Assembly (NCBI GenBank): GCA_914767885.1
Contig: CAJZBQ010000040.1
Location: forward strand, 806,001 to 870,000
DNA: 64,000 nucleotides
Direction: 5' to 3'
Source of the DNA: Blepharisma stoltei
Lineage: Eukaryota > Ciliophora > Heterotrichea > Heterotrichida > Blepharismidae
Below the pieces are notes generated by a model, which was given only the letters and a program-made list of their open reading frames with translations, searched no databases and had not been told where the DNA came from. Positions 56,668 to 64,000 of this stretch are shown here, piece after piece. The position numbers and the translations under genes were made by a program. The stretch's first letter is position 1. Each line of letters begins with the position of its first letter.

Positions 56668-57582
56668 CTATTTTGCATGCTGAGAGCGTCTTCCATTTTC
56701 AATTCTTATGAAGTTCGGCTTTACAAAAATATTTGTCATATTCTTGGAATTTTTCGATTCCAAGCTTATCATGCCACCTCTTTCATTATTAATATTTTTT
56801 GTTTTTGGTATCGGAGAACTTACATTTGGCGAATTTTGGTTTGATTTTTTAGCATGCATAAGCCTTTCAGCTTGTCCATTATCTCCAAACATCGAAATAC
56901 GTTTATCTTCTGGAGACATTGGGCTCTTAGTTTCTTCAGGACTTGAAACTTCCATTCTCTATATTAAAATTACATAGACTCTGTTTTCAATATCATTTTC
57001 ACCATTAAAATCATCACTCCAGCCAAACGCTTGCTCCTGCATATCGCATAAAAATTGCTGCTGGGGGCCAAACATACTTCCGGCCTACACAATCTTATAT
57101 AACCAATAAAATCTTCAGCTGGGAATCTATAATGCTTCATTGCATACATCCCAATTAGTGTGTTCGCTTTTCCAAGCCCATCCTTACAATGCACTGCAGC
57201 CCATTCTGGCTCTTCTTCACAAATCCTCAAAAATTGATTAATTACTTCTCTGTTTGGCACAGACCCATCTACAAAGTAGATATCATAATGCCTGATCATA
57301 AGAGTCGTAAATCTTTCTGCTTCATAGGTTTATTATTAAGACATACAACAGCAGTTACCCAATTTGCTTAGATATAGGTGCATAATCTTCAGGTGCTCAC
57401 AGCTTAAACCTTGCTGATCAATTTGAGTTGGGTTTGGCGATGCAAAGGCTAGCATTTTGCCTGGGATTATTCAGTTTCAATCCCTATTTTCTACCCTTTC
57501 ATAGAATTCTTAATCTTTTATATTAAATGCTTTCATACCAAACCAATTTAATTGGATTGATTTATCCAATTCTCTTAGGAAA
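56668..57582 (-). pseudogene. Truncated Cdc14 phosphatase pseudogene
   Basis: Unit 1 counterpart of 58830-60164, lacking the N-terminal part. The active-site loop reads HCKDGLGKANT where the intact copy has HCKAGLGRTGT, so the catalytic Arg of Cx5R is lost. Further in-frame stops occur upstream (TAG and TTAG at 57320-57380). The C-terminal tail (MEVSSPEETKSPMSPEDKR) is nearly identical to the intact gene. Confidence 0.88.
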
Positions 57583-57598
57583 GTAAAACCATATTAAA

Positions 57599-57827
57599 GC
57601 CAGTGACGAAACACCTATAAGGCCAGGGCTGTAGACGCCAGGGTCGTTTATTTCTCTTGGAATAGAGCCTGGAAATCACAAATTAAGGGCAACTCTTTCA
57701 AGAATTTAGACGATAAAGCCTGAATTTAAACAAGAGCCTACAGATTTTAATTTAAATGAGACTAAGCAAGATATCCTTGTGATTGAGTGACTAAACGAAA
57801 CTTCCTTACAGCTTTATGAAGTATATA
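57599..57827 (+). pseudogene. Fragment of the MGSC gene 3' end
   Basis: Matches 55351-55564 at DNA level with stops in frame (e.g. GLQTPG has become GL, TAG, TPG). A by-product of the tandem duplication. Confidence 0.85.
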
Positions 57828-57895
57828 GACTGTTGCATAAGTAATTAAATATTTAATTTACTAATAAAATACCTTAATAACGATTAATTGTTATT

Positions 57896-58504
57896 TTAGC
57901 AGCATTTCTTTTCTTTTGCTGCCTGAGTTTGGTTAACTTTTTTATCCAGCGCAATTGTATTCCTTTTTGGGGCTGATTGAGGACTGTTAAGGTCTGGACA
58001 AATTTTCGCAGCGATATCTCTGAATAATTGTTCAACCCCGTAGTTTGTTTTGGCTGATGTTTTACGATATATAGCTCCAATTGAGTTAGCAAAATCTTTA
58101 GCTTCTTCAGGAGGGACAGCTTCAGTTTCAACTAAATCTTCTTTATTTCCTGCAATTGTAACAACTATGTCTTTAGGCCCAAACTCTTGTAATTCTCGAT
58201 GCCATCTTTGAAGGCCTTCAAAGCTTTCACGCTTGGTAATGTCATAAGTAATGATTGCGGCGTTGGCGTCTCTGTAATACATTTTGGCTAAACTGTGATA
58301 TCTCTCTTGTCCCGCTGTATCCCAGATGTTGAATTTTATGGTCTTGTCGTTGAATTGGAGATTCTTGCCCATGTAAGAGGCGCCGATTGTTGCATCTCGG
58401 TCAGTTTTGAAGTTATCAGCGACGAATCTTAAAACAAGGCTGGATTTGCCTACGCCGGAGTCCCCAAGCAAAACGACTTTTATTTGAGTTTGGCCACCTT
58501 GCAT
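57896..58504 (-). CDS. Rab-family small GTPase (intact copy)
   Basis: Membrane-traffic GTPase, Rab5/21/22-like. Start chosen at MQGGQTQIKVVLLGDSGVGK (58504), as Rab proteins begin just before the P-loop; an upstream Met would add 16 residues unlike Rabs. Motifs: GDSGVGKSS (G1), GASYMGK (switch I Thr is in DATIG), WDTAGQERYHSL (G3), GNKEDL (G4), TSAK (G5). C-terminal KKCC is a geranylgeranylation signal. 202 aa. Confidence 0.93.
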   Translation of the reverse strand: MQGGQTQIKVVLLGDSGVGKSSLVLRFVADNFKTDRDATIGASYMGKNLQFNDKTIKFNIWDTAGQERYHSLAKMYYRDANAAIITYDITKRESFEGLQRWHRELQEFGPKDIVVTIAGNKEDLVETEAVPPEEAKDFANSIGAIYRKTSAKTNYGVEQLFRDIAAKICPDLNSPQSAPKRNTIALDKKVNQTQAAKEKKCC

Positions 58505-58829
58505 GTTGGAGATGAAAATTATTATGCAATTGTGAGCAGATTTGATTGTCAAAGAGCGACGTTAAATAGATTAGAAGAAATAGTCAGTTTAAATGAAGAA
58601 CGTGATGCCCAGATTTAAATAATTGTGGTAATCCTTGAGAAATTTCTGTCAGGATAATAAAAAGATAATTATTAAATAACTTTCTATATAAATTAAGCTA
58701 AAATTAAATAAATTTATTTATGATTTAATTTTAAATGTAAGATAATTAAATTTATCTATGCACTTTTCTGATTATCTTTTTATATTAATCAAAATATTTT
58801 TTAAAAATCATTATGATTAAAAATTATTT
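58505..58829. other. Intergenic AT-rich stretch
   Basis: Between Rab start and Cdc14 stop; almost identical to 56351-56667 of unit 1. No gene recognised. Confidence 0.5.
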
Positions 58830-60164
58830 CTATTTTGCATGCTGAGAACGTCTTCCATTTTCAATTCTTATGAAGTTCGGCTTTACAAAAATATTTGTCA
58901 TATTCTTGGAATTTTTCGATTCCAAGCTTATCATGCCACCTCTTTCATTATTAATATTTTTTGTTTTTGGTATCGGAGAACTTACATTTGGCGAATTTTG
59001 GTTTGATTTTTTAGCATGCATAAGCCTTTCAGCTTGTCCATTATCTCCAAACATTGAAATATGTTTATCTTCTGGAGACATTGGGCTCTTAATTTCTTCA
59101 GGACTTGAAACTTCCATTCTCTACATTAAAATTACATAGACTCTGTTTTCAATATCATTTTCACCATTAAAATCATCACCCCAGCCAAATGCCTGCTCCT
59201 GCATATCGCATAAAAATTGCTGCTGGGGGCCAAGCACACTTCCAGGCCTACACAATCTTATATAACCAATAAAATCTTCAGCTGGGAATCTATAATGCTT
59301 CATTGCATACATCCCAATTAGCGTGCCCGTTCTCCCAAGCCCAGCCTTACAATGTACTGCAACGCCTCCTGGCTCTTCTTCACAAATCCTCAAAAATTGG
59401 TCAATTACTTCTCTGCTTGGCACAGACCCATCTACAAAGTAGATATCATAATGCCTGATCCCAAGTGTCGTAAATCTTTCTGCTTCATAGGTTTTATTAT
59501 TAAGCCTAACAACAGCAGTTACCCCAAGCTGCTTAAATAAAGGTGCATAATCTTCAGGTGTTCACAGCTTAAATCCTTGCTGATCAATTTGAGCCGGGTT
59601 TGGCGATGCAAAGGCTAGCATTTTGCCTGGGATTATTCAGTTTCAATCCCCATTTTCTACTCTTTCATAGAATTCGTAATCTCTTATATTAAAAGTTTTC
59701 ATATCAAACCAATTTAATTGGATTGATTTTTCCAGTCCTCTAAGACAATGCAAAATTGAGCATCGATATGGAGAATTTGTACCTCCAGCATCACGAAAAC
59801 CTTCAAAAGGAGGCAAGGACTTAAAAGGTTCAAATGATTGTTCGGGTGATCGATTTAAAATGATGACTTGAAACGCACACATCAGGTAAGCTGCATTTAT
59901 GCGCTTGTGAGGGAGCAGGGATGTGAAGTGATAGATTCTATGTGAGCTGTGTGTGGGGGAGTTCACTAGTTTTTCAAGTTCTGAACAAAATTTGTAAGTC
60001 ATGCCGATATTTAATGGGCCAAAATCTAAATAGAAAGGCTGGTATACTAAGTCGTTGTCGATACAGAAGTAAAAAGAGTTTCGTTGATTTCGCGGGGGCG
60101 CTCTGTCACTGATTCAATAAAGTTTGTTAGGAATAATTTCAACAGAGGTGTTCAGTTCTGTCAT
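58830..60164 (-). CDS. CDC14: CDC14-family dual-specificity phosphatase
   Basis: Starts MTELNTSVEIIPNKLYWIS (Trp = TGA) at 60164. N-terminal Cdc14 domain with FYFCIDNDLVYQPFYLDFG and FRDAGGTNSPYRCSILHCLR; catalytic domain with DYAPLFKQLGVTAVVRLN, FVDGSVPS and the signature HCKAGLGRTGT (Cys nucleophile and Arg in Cx5R). The 15-nt intron GTAATTTTAATGTAG (complement 59121-59135) connects to a disordered tail ending RRSQHAK before TAG. 1320 nt after splicing, 439 aa. Cdc14 reverses Cdk phosphorylation in cell-cycle exit and ciliary processes. Confidence 0.95.
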
Positions 60165-60436
60165 TTTATTATTTTTCAAATTTGGCAATTTAAAAGAAGG
60201 AGAATTTGACAAAAATATTTGGTGAAAAAATTGTTTAATCAAGATGAAATAGACTCAAAATCAATGCAAAGTGACCAAGCATTGAGCTTAAAAAACTTAA
60301 TAATAATTTAGAATCAAATTTATATCCTTATTTAATAGAATAGGCTTGAAAGCTTTAACTTAAATTTGTGAGCTTGTAAAGAGAATAATAAGGTTTAATA
60401 ACTCCGAAGAAACCAATTCTATAGCAAATACAAATA

Positions 60437-60865
60437 TTATAGAGCATGCATTGCTTTTATAATTGCATCCTTAACGCAATTATTTTTTAATTCATTAAAG
60501 CTTAATCTTTCCTGCTGTGCACTTTTTGCTTTTATTTTGAGTAGTTTTTGTTCTTTTATTGATGCCTTTTGTTGCTCAACTTTAGACTCAAATTCTTTTC
60601 TAGACTCATTTTGTTTTCGAATTTCTTGAATTGACTCATAAACTTTATCTTTGTAGCATTCATTGAAATCCATAAATGTCTTCCATCCATGATATCCTCA
60701 TCTTACTTTGCTTCATCTCCCAATTTTTCAGATTAACCTGCAACGAATATTGAGATACCGAATATTATGCTTTTTCTCCTTCTTCTTTTTTATTTTCTTT
60801 ATGTTCTTCTTTGGTTCTTTGCAGCTTAAAGCTTCTTTATGTCAGATATCACTAGCTGTAGCCAT
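60437..60865 (-). CDS. Lys-rich protein of unknown function, unit 1
   Basis: Open from MATASDIWHKEALSCKEPKK (60865), through a KKIKKKKEKK stretch, to KAHAL-type end IIKAMHAL. C-terminal half YESIQEIRKQNESRKEFESK is strongly helical and charged. 142 aa. A Trp-rich segment in the middle (LIWKIGRWSKVRWGYHGW, four of five from TGA) looks odd and may be non-coding sequence or an unrecognised intron. No family. Confidence 0.5.
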
Positions 60866-61058
60866 TTATTATTAAAAGAAAGAAATGCGCATGAAGATAC
60901 ATTCTAAGAGCTGATTTGAAATAGGCTTTGAGAGGTTTATGTAATATGTCTCGAATGAAAATCTTGCTAATTAAGAGATCGAAATATATTTCATTTTATA
61001 AAGAGAATAATAAGGTTTAATAACTCCGAAGAAACCAATTCTATAGCAAATACAAATA

Positions 61059-61603
61059 TTATAGAGCATGCATTGCTTTTATAATTGCATCCTTAACGCA
61101 ATTATTTTTTAATTCATTAAAGCTTATTCTTTCCTGCTGTGCACTTTTTGCTTTTATTTTCAGCACTTTTTGTTCTTTTATTGATGCCTTTTGTTGCTCA
61201 ACTTTAGACTCAAATTCTTTTCTAGACTCATTTTGTTTTCGAATTTCTTGAATTGACTCATAAACTTTATCTTTGTATACTAAATATATATGATTTAACG
61301 CATAAGAGCCTAATATATAGGGTAAATTACTAATAATATACAAATAAGATTTAATTTAATTTTTTTTCTATTTTTAAGCCAGTTGATAATTTCCGATATT
61401 ATATTTGACTTTCAGCATATTATATTGGCAGATTTATTTGAGTATGGTATAACATTCATTGAAATCCATAAATGCCTTTCATTCATGATATCCCACAGAA
61501 TAATACGCTTTTTCTCCTTCTTCTTTTTTATTTTTTTTATGTTCTTCTTAGGTTCTTTGTATCCTGAAACTCCTTTATGTCCGATATGACTAGCTGTAAC
61601 CAT
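61059..61603 (-). pseudogene. Lys-rich protein, unit 2 copy, probably frameshifted, with an IES
   Basis: Starts MVTASHIGHKGVSGYKEPKK at 61603. A 174-bp IES (61276-61449) lies just before YKDKVYESIQE. After its removal 371 nt remain, so the N- and C-terminal halves are in different frames unless a further small intron exists. The end IIKAMHAL is preserved. Confidence 0.55.
61276..61449. other. 174-bp IES present in one of two tandem copies
   Basis: Between TA 61276-61277 and TA 61450-61451. Excision gives GAATGTTACAAAG, and the paralogous unit reads GAATGCTACAAAG without any insertion, which fixes the boundary independently of reading frame. Confidence 0.9.
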
Positions 61604-61740
61604 TTATTATTTAAAGAAAGAAAATGCGCATGATACATTCTAAGAGCTGATTTGAACTAGGCTTTGAGAGTTTTATAGAATATCTCCCAATGAAGATCTT
61701 GTTCATTAAGAGATCGAAATGTATTTTATTTTATGGAAAG

Positions 61741-62350
61741 AAATTTTTGCGCTTTATTGTTGGTATTATTTTATTTTTTCGAAATTTAAAGTAATGATGA
61801 GATCTAGAGGAGTTAATTATAGAGTGAGATATATTTTAATAGAATCTTTGATTCTTCAATCAAAATACAGCCTATTTATTCGATATCTTAGGAAGACTTT
61901 AGCTCATCCACATTGTGAGATATTTTCACTCTATTTCGACTAAACATGAAAACGAGTCAACTCTAAAAATTGATAAATTCTCTTTCAGCGCTTAGAGCTG
62001 CTTAGGTATCTCCAAATTTAAGGAAACTAAAGCTATCACTATGGTATAGTATACTTCATGAGAAAAATGAAAATCGAATTTTTAATAAGCTTGATCTAAG
62101 GATAAAGATGATATTAAGCTTCTTTATTTATTTGCATAAAATATTTTTGCATTTTATGAACAGTTATCTGCAATCAACATTCCTGAATTTAAATAATTTT
62201 AGAGTATATAAATCTATAATTTGAACAATTTCTCTAGGAAATACATTTAATTTTGTCCTAACTTAACACTATCAATAAGTATATGCTCATTGAGGTTAAA
62301 TTCTTCATTATATGCCATTTGCCAAGCTTTAGCAAATTCCTCGCCAAGAT
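61741..62350. other. AT-rich intergenic stretch upstream of the aminotransferase gene
   Basis: No convincing gene. A minus-strand open stretch near 62240-62350 reads EEFAKAWQMAYNEEFNLNEH but is closed by TAG within a few codons upstream; it might be a gene remnant. Confidence 0.4.
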
Positions 62351-63643
62351 ATGTCTAAACTAAACACAAGGACATTTCATTTTCTCTTTAGATATCTGGT
62401 CAGAACAGTAATAATAATGTTTCGTGGGATAATTCCTTACAGTTGTCTTAATATTGACTGCAGCTGGACAGATCCGTTTAGAGCAATCAAAAGAGTCTTT
62501 TACACATCTGAAAGCTCTGCAGTGCTCGTCAGGAGAATTTCCCAGTTATTTCCTCAAGAGAAAAACGTATTAGTGACAATAAGTGTCAGAACAGCTGTTG
62601 ATTTGCTTTTGCAAGTTTTAGCGCTTCCTGCAGGAAGTGAAATCATCATGTCTGCTATCAATATCCCAGAAATTGTAAGAATCATCAAAATCCACAACTG
62701 TGTTCCAGTGCCTGTCGACATTGATATCGGAAACTTAGCTACCTCAGTTGACAGAGTTGAAGCTGCAATCACCCCAAAAACTAAGCTTGTCTTGGTCGCA
62801 TCTATATTTGGCACCAAAAATAGTTTGGCTGATATAGCAAAACTAACTAAAAAACATAACTTGATTCTATTTGAAGACTGTGCAGAAGGGTATTGTGGAA
62901 ATGGATACTCAGGAGACCCAAATGCTGACATAACTGCATTCAGTTTTGGGCCAATTAAAACTTCGACAGCTTTTCAAGGAGCCATTTCTTTCATTCGAAA
63001 TGAAGAGCTTTTTAAAGAAATGGAGACCCTCCACAGCTTTTATCCAGCCCAAAAATCCAGGGTTTTCCTTAAAAAAGTCCTTAAATACTCTTTTGGAAAA
63101 CTTTTGATTAATTCTAGGTACATAAATGCAGCTGCAAGAAAGTTTTCTTTAAAATTCAAAATTGATTACAAAAAATATGTAGTCGCCATGATGAGGGCTT
63201 TTACACCAGGCCAAGATTTAACTATTTATCGGTCTCAGCCTTCGAAAGCAATGCTTTCATTTTTGCTTCAAAGGATCCAAACTTTTAATGAGGCGGTCTT
63301 TGAAAAACAGATGGAAAATATCAGAATTGGCACAGAAGTCTTGGAATCAAGCGGACTGCAAATTCCTGGAGGCAATGGACCTAGAAGAAATTATTGGCTG
63401 TACCCAGTACTTGTTGACAATCCTGAAGAGATATGTAGGCAGCTTCAAAACCTAGGCATTGATGCTTATAAAGGCGTTTCTCAGCTTAATGTCATCGAAA
63501 CAGAGGACGCTTTTCATCAGAAGCCTGAAAATGCAATAAAAATGTTTGAAAAACTCATTTATATTCCTATGCATAAGAATATCCCACCTAATGATATTGG
63601 AAAGATCTTCTCAATGGTTTCTAAAGTAATCCAAGATAATTAA
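62351..63643 (+). CDS. DegT/DnrJ/EryC1-type PLP-dependent aminotransferase
   Basis: Probable sugar aminotransferase-fold enzyme. 430 aa, uninterrupted. After a hydrophobic N-terminus (FHFLFRYLVRTVIIMFRGI) come family features: EIIMSAINIPEIVRII, PVPVDIDIGNLATSVDRVEA, KLVLVASIFGTKNSLADI, LILFEDCAEGYC and ITAFSFGPIKTSTAFQGA, where the Lys after SFGPI is in the position of the PLP-binding Lys. Substrate unknown. The family is mainly bacterial, so lateral origin is possible but codon use looks like its neighbours. Confidence 0.83.
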   Translation: MSKLNTRTFHFLFRYLVRTVIIMFRGIIPYSCLNIDCSWTDPFRAIKRVFYTSESSAVLVRRISQLFPQEKNVLVTISVRTAVDLLLQVLALPAGSEIIMSAINIPEIVRIIKIHNCVPVPVDIDIGNLATSVDRVEAAITPKTKLVLVASIFGTKNSLADIAKLTKKHNLILFEDCAEGYCGNGYSGDPNADITAFSFGPIKTSTAFQGAISFIRNEELFKEMETLHSFYPAQKSRVFLKKVLKYSFGKLLINSRYINAAARKFSLKFKIDYKKYVVAMMRAFTPGQDLTIYRSQPSKAMLSFLLQRIQTFNEAVFEKQMENIRIGTEVLESSGLQIPGGNGPRRNYWLYPVLVDNPEEICRQLQNLGIDAYKGVSQLNVIETEDAFHQKPENAIKMFEKLIYIPMHKNIPPNDIGKIFSMVSKVIQDN

Positions 63644-63667
63644 GTTTAAATAATTATTAATTATCAA

Positions 63668-63886
63668 ATGGAGTTCAGGAGTATGACACAAAAACAGTAT
63701 GTGAATTGAATGTTTTGGCTTGGATTTTTGCTAGCCATGGCTTATGTGGTGTTCACTATGCTGGAATCGTCAATGAGCTGTATTGATGCTGATGGGTGCC
63801 TTAAAACTTGGTGTGAAATGGACTGGCTTGAATCAGAAGTGCAAGACAAGATAAGACAAAATGATTGCATACTTCTAAATAAATAA
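63668..63886 (+). CDS. Small single-pass membrane protein (72 aa)
   Basis: MEFRSMTQKQYVNWMFWLGF then LLAMAYVVFTML forms one membrane helix; the C-terminal part has three Cys (SCIDADGCLKTWCEMDW) and ends ILLNK. Trp at residue 14 is TGA, so the frame is visible only with the altered code. It starts 24 bp after the aminotransferase stop. No family recognised. Confidence 0.6.
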
Positions 63887-64000
63887 TTCCTGTTCTTACT
63901 TATTTTTTGAAATTTTTGCGCTCACTCGGATGTTTATATCAAAATTTTGCATTTCTTTATAATTATAGCAAACTTTATTATATGAATTATTTAAAAGGAT
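63887..64000. other. AT-rich end of window
   Basis: Nothing recognised in the last 114 bp. Confidence 0.4.

Larger units (their letters stand above)
55349..59743. repeat. Tandem segmental duplication (two units of about 2.2 kb)
   Basis: Unit 1 (about 55349-57582) and unit 2 (about 57599-59743) each carry the 3' end of the MGSC gene, a Rab gene and part or all of a Cdc14 gene, in the same order and with high DNA identity including non-coding parts. The junction near 57583-57599 joins truncated Cdc14 to truncated MGSC sequence. Confidence 0.92.
60377..61740. repeat. Tandem duplication of a small gene (two units of about 620 bp)
   Basis: Unit 1 begins at 60377 and unit 2 at about 61000; both start with AAAGAGAATAATAAGGTTTA and include the 5' flank (AAGAGATCGAAAT). 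Unit 2 has an extra 174-bp IES; unit 1 has about 60 bp not present in unit 2. Confidence 0.88.

Noticed and set aside
58870-59139. Plus-strand open frame of 89 codons opposite Cdc14 (also at 56708-56977)
   Set aside because: It is the antisense shadow of the Cdc14 tail and is conserved only because the DNA is duplicated.
62240-62350. Minus-strand fragment EEFAKAWQMAYNEEF as a gene
   Set aside because: Closed by TAG a few codons upstream and overlapping the aminotransferase promoter; too short to support.
1-64000. CRISPR arrays, rRNA genes, bacterial operons
   Set aside because: No regularly spaced repeats of that type, no rRNA-like sequence, and all recognisable genes are eukaryotic.

Overview
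The window looks like germline (micronuclear) DNA of a heterotrich ciliate, most probably Blepharisma. Three things seen in the sequence support this. (1) Conserved proteins read through in-frame TGA, which must mean Trp; only TAA and TAG end genes. (2) Spliceosomal introns are 15 nt, sometimes 16 nt, with GT...AG ends. (3) Many genes are broken by AT-rich or repeat-like segments, usually flanked by a duplicated TA, and cutting out the segment plus one TA restores the reading frame. These fit internal eliminated sequences (IESs). The species name is an inference; no search was run.

Layout. 1-10.6 kb (minus): major vault protein (cut by the window edge) and nucleoporin NUP188, both interrupted. 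10.7-17 kb (plus): a SIAH-type RING protein and a 989-aa coiled-coil protein, with MITE-type IESs inside or beside them. 17-24 kb: SKP1 (minus), two small RanBP2-type zinc-finger genes (plus), a thioredoxin-like pseudogene and its intact paralog (plus), and a UBL3/MUB-like prenylated ubiquitin-fold gene (minus). 24-29.7 kb (minus): a PH-domain protein with a Q/Y/P-rich tail and a leucine-rich-repeat protein. 29.8-49.6 kb (minus): two tandem paralogs encoding about 2,630-aa cysteine-rich membrane proteins. 50-55.6 kb: a DHHC palmitoyltransferase (minus), radial spoke protein RSP4/6 (plus) and two low-complexity proteins (plus). 55.3-60.2 kb: a tandem segmental duplication leaving one broken and one intact copy each of a Rab GTPase and a Cdc14 phosphatase. 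60.4-61.7 kb: a second small tandem duplication. 62.3-64 kb (plus): a DegT-type aminotransferase and a small membrane protein.

Inserted DNA falls into recognisable classes: (a) TA-bounded MITEs with ends built on CTCCGTGAGCGAACAAAA; (b) a second MITE family with TTTAAATTGG ends; (c) palindromic (foldback) IESs; (d) short non-repetitive IESs of about 70-190 bp; (e) MITE-like or foldback IESs flanked by TCA instead of TA; (f) GC-richer retroposon-like elements with 8-18 bp target-site duplications, several inside exons of conserved genes. When the proposed introns and insertions are removed, the length of every interrupted gene whose two ends lie in the window is a multiple of three. This holds for NUP188, SIAH-like, coiled-coil, SKP1, thioredoxin-like, PH, LRR, both giant cysteine-rich genes, the 379-aa gene and the MGSC gene. 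The uninterrupted or intron-only genes (UBL3-like, DHHC, Cdc14) also pass. For a few insertions the exact boundary was chosen partly to keep the frame.

The genes are ordinary eukaryotic housekeeping, ciliary and signalling genes and do not form one pathway. The unusual biology is the density and variety of removable DNA in exons, above all the retroposons whose removal at their own target-site duplications would be needed to make a working gene.
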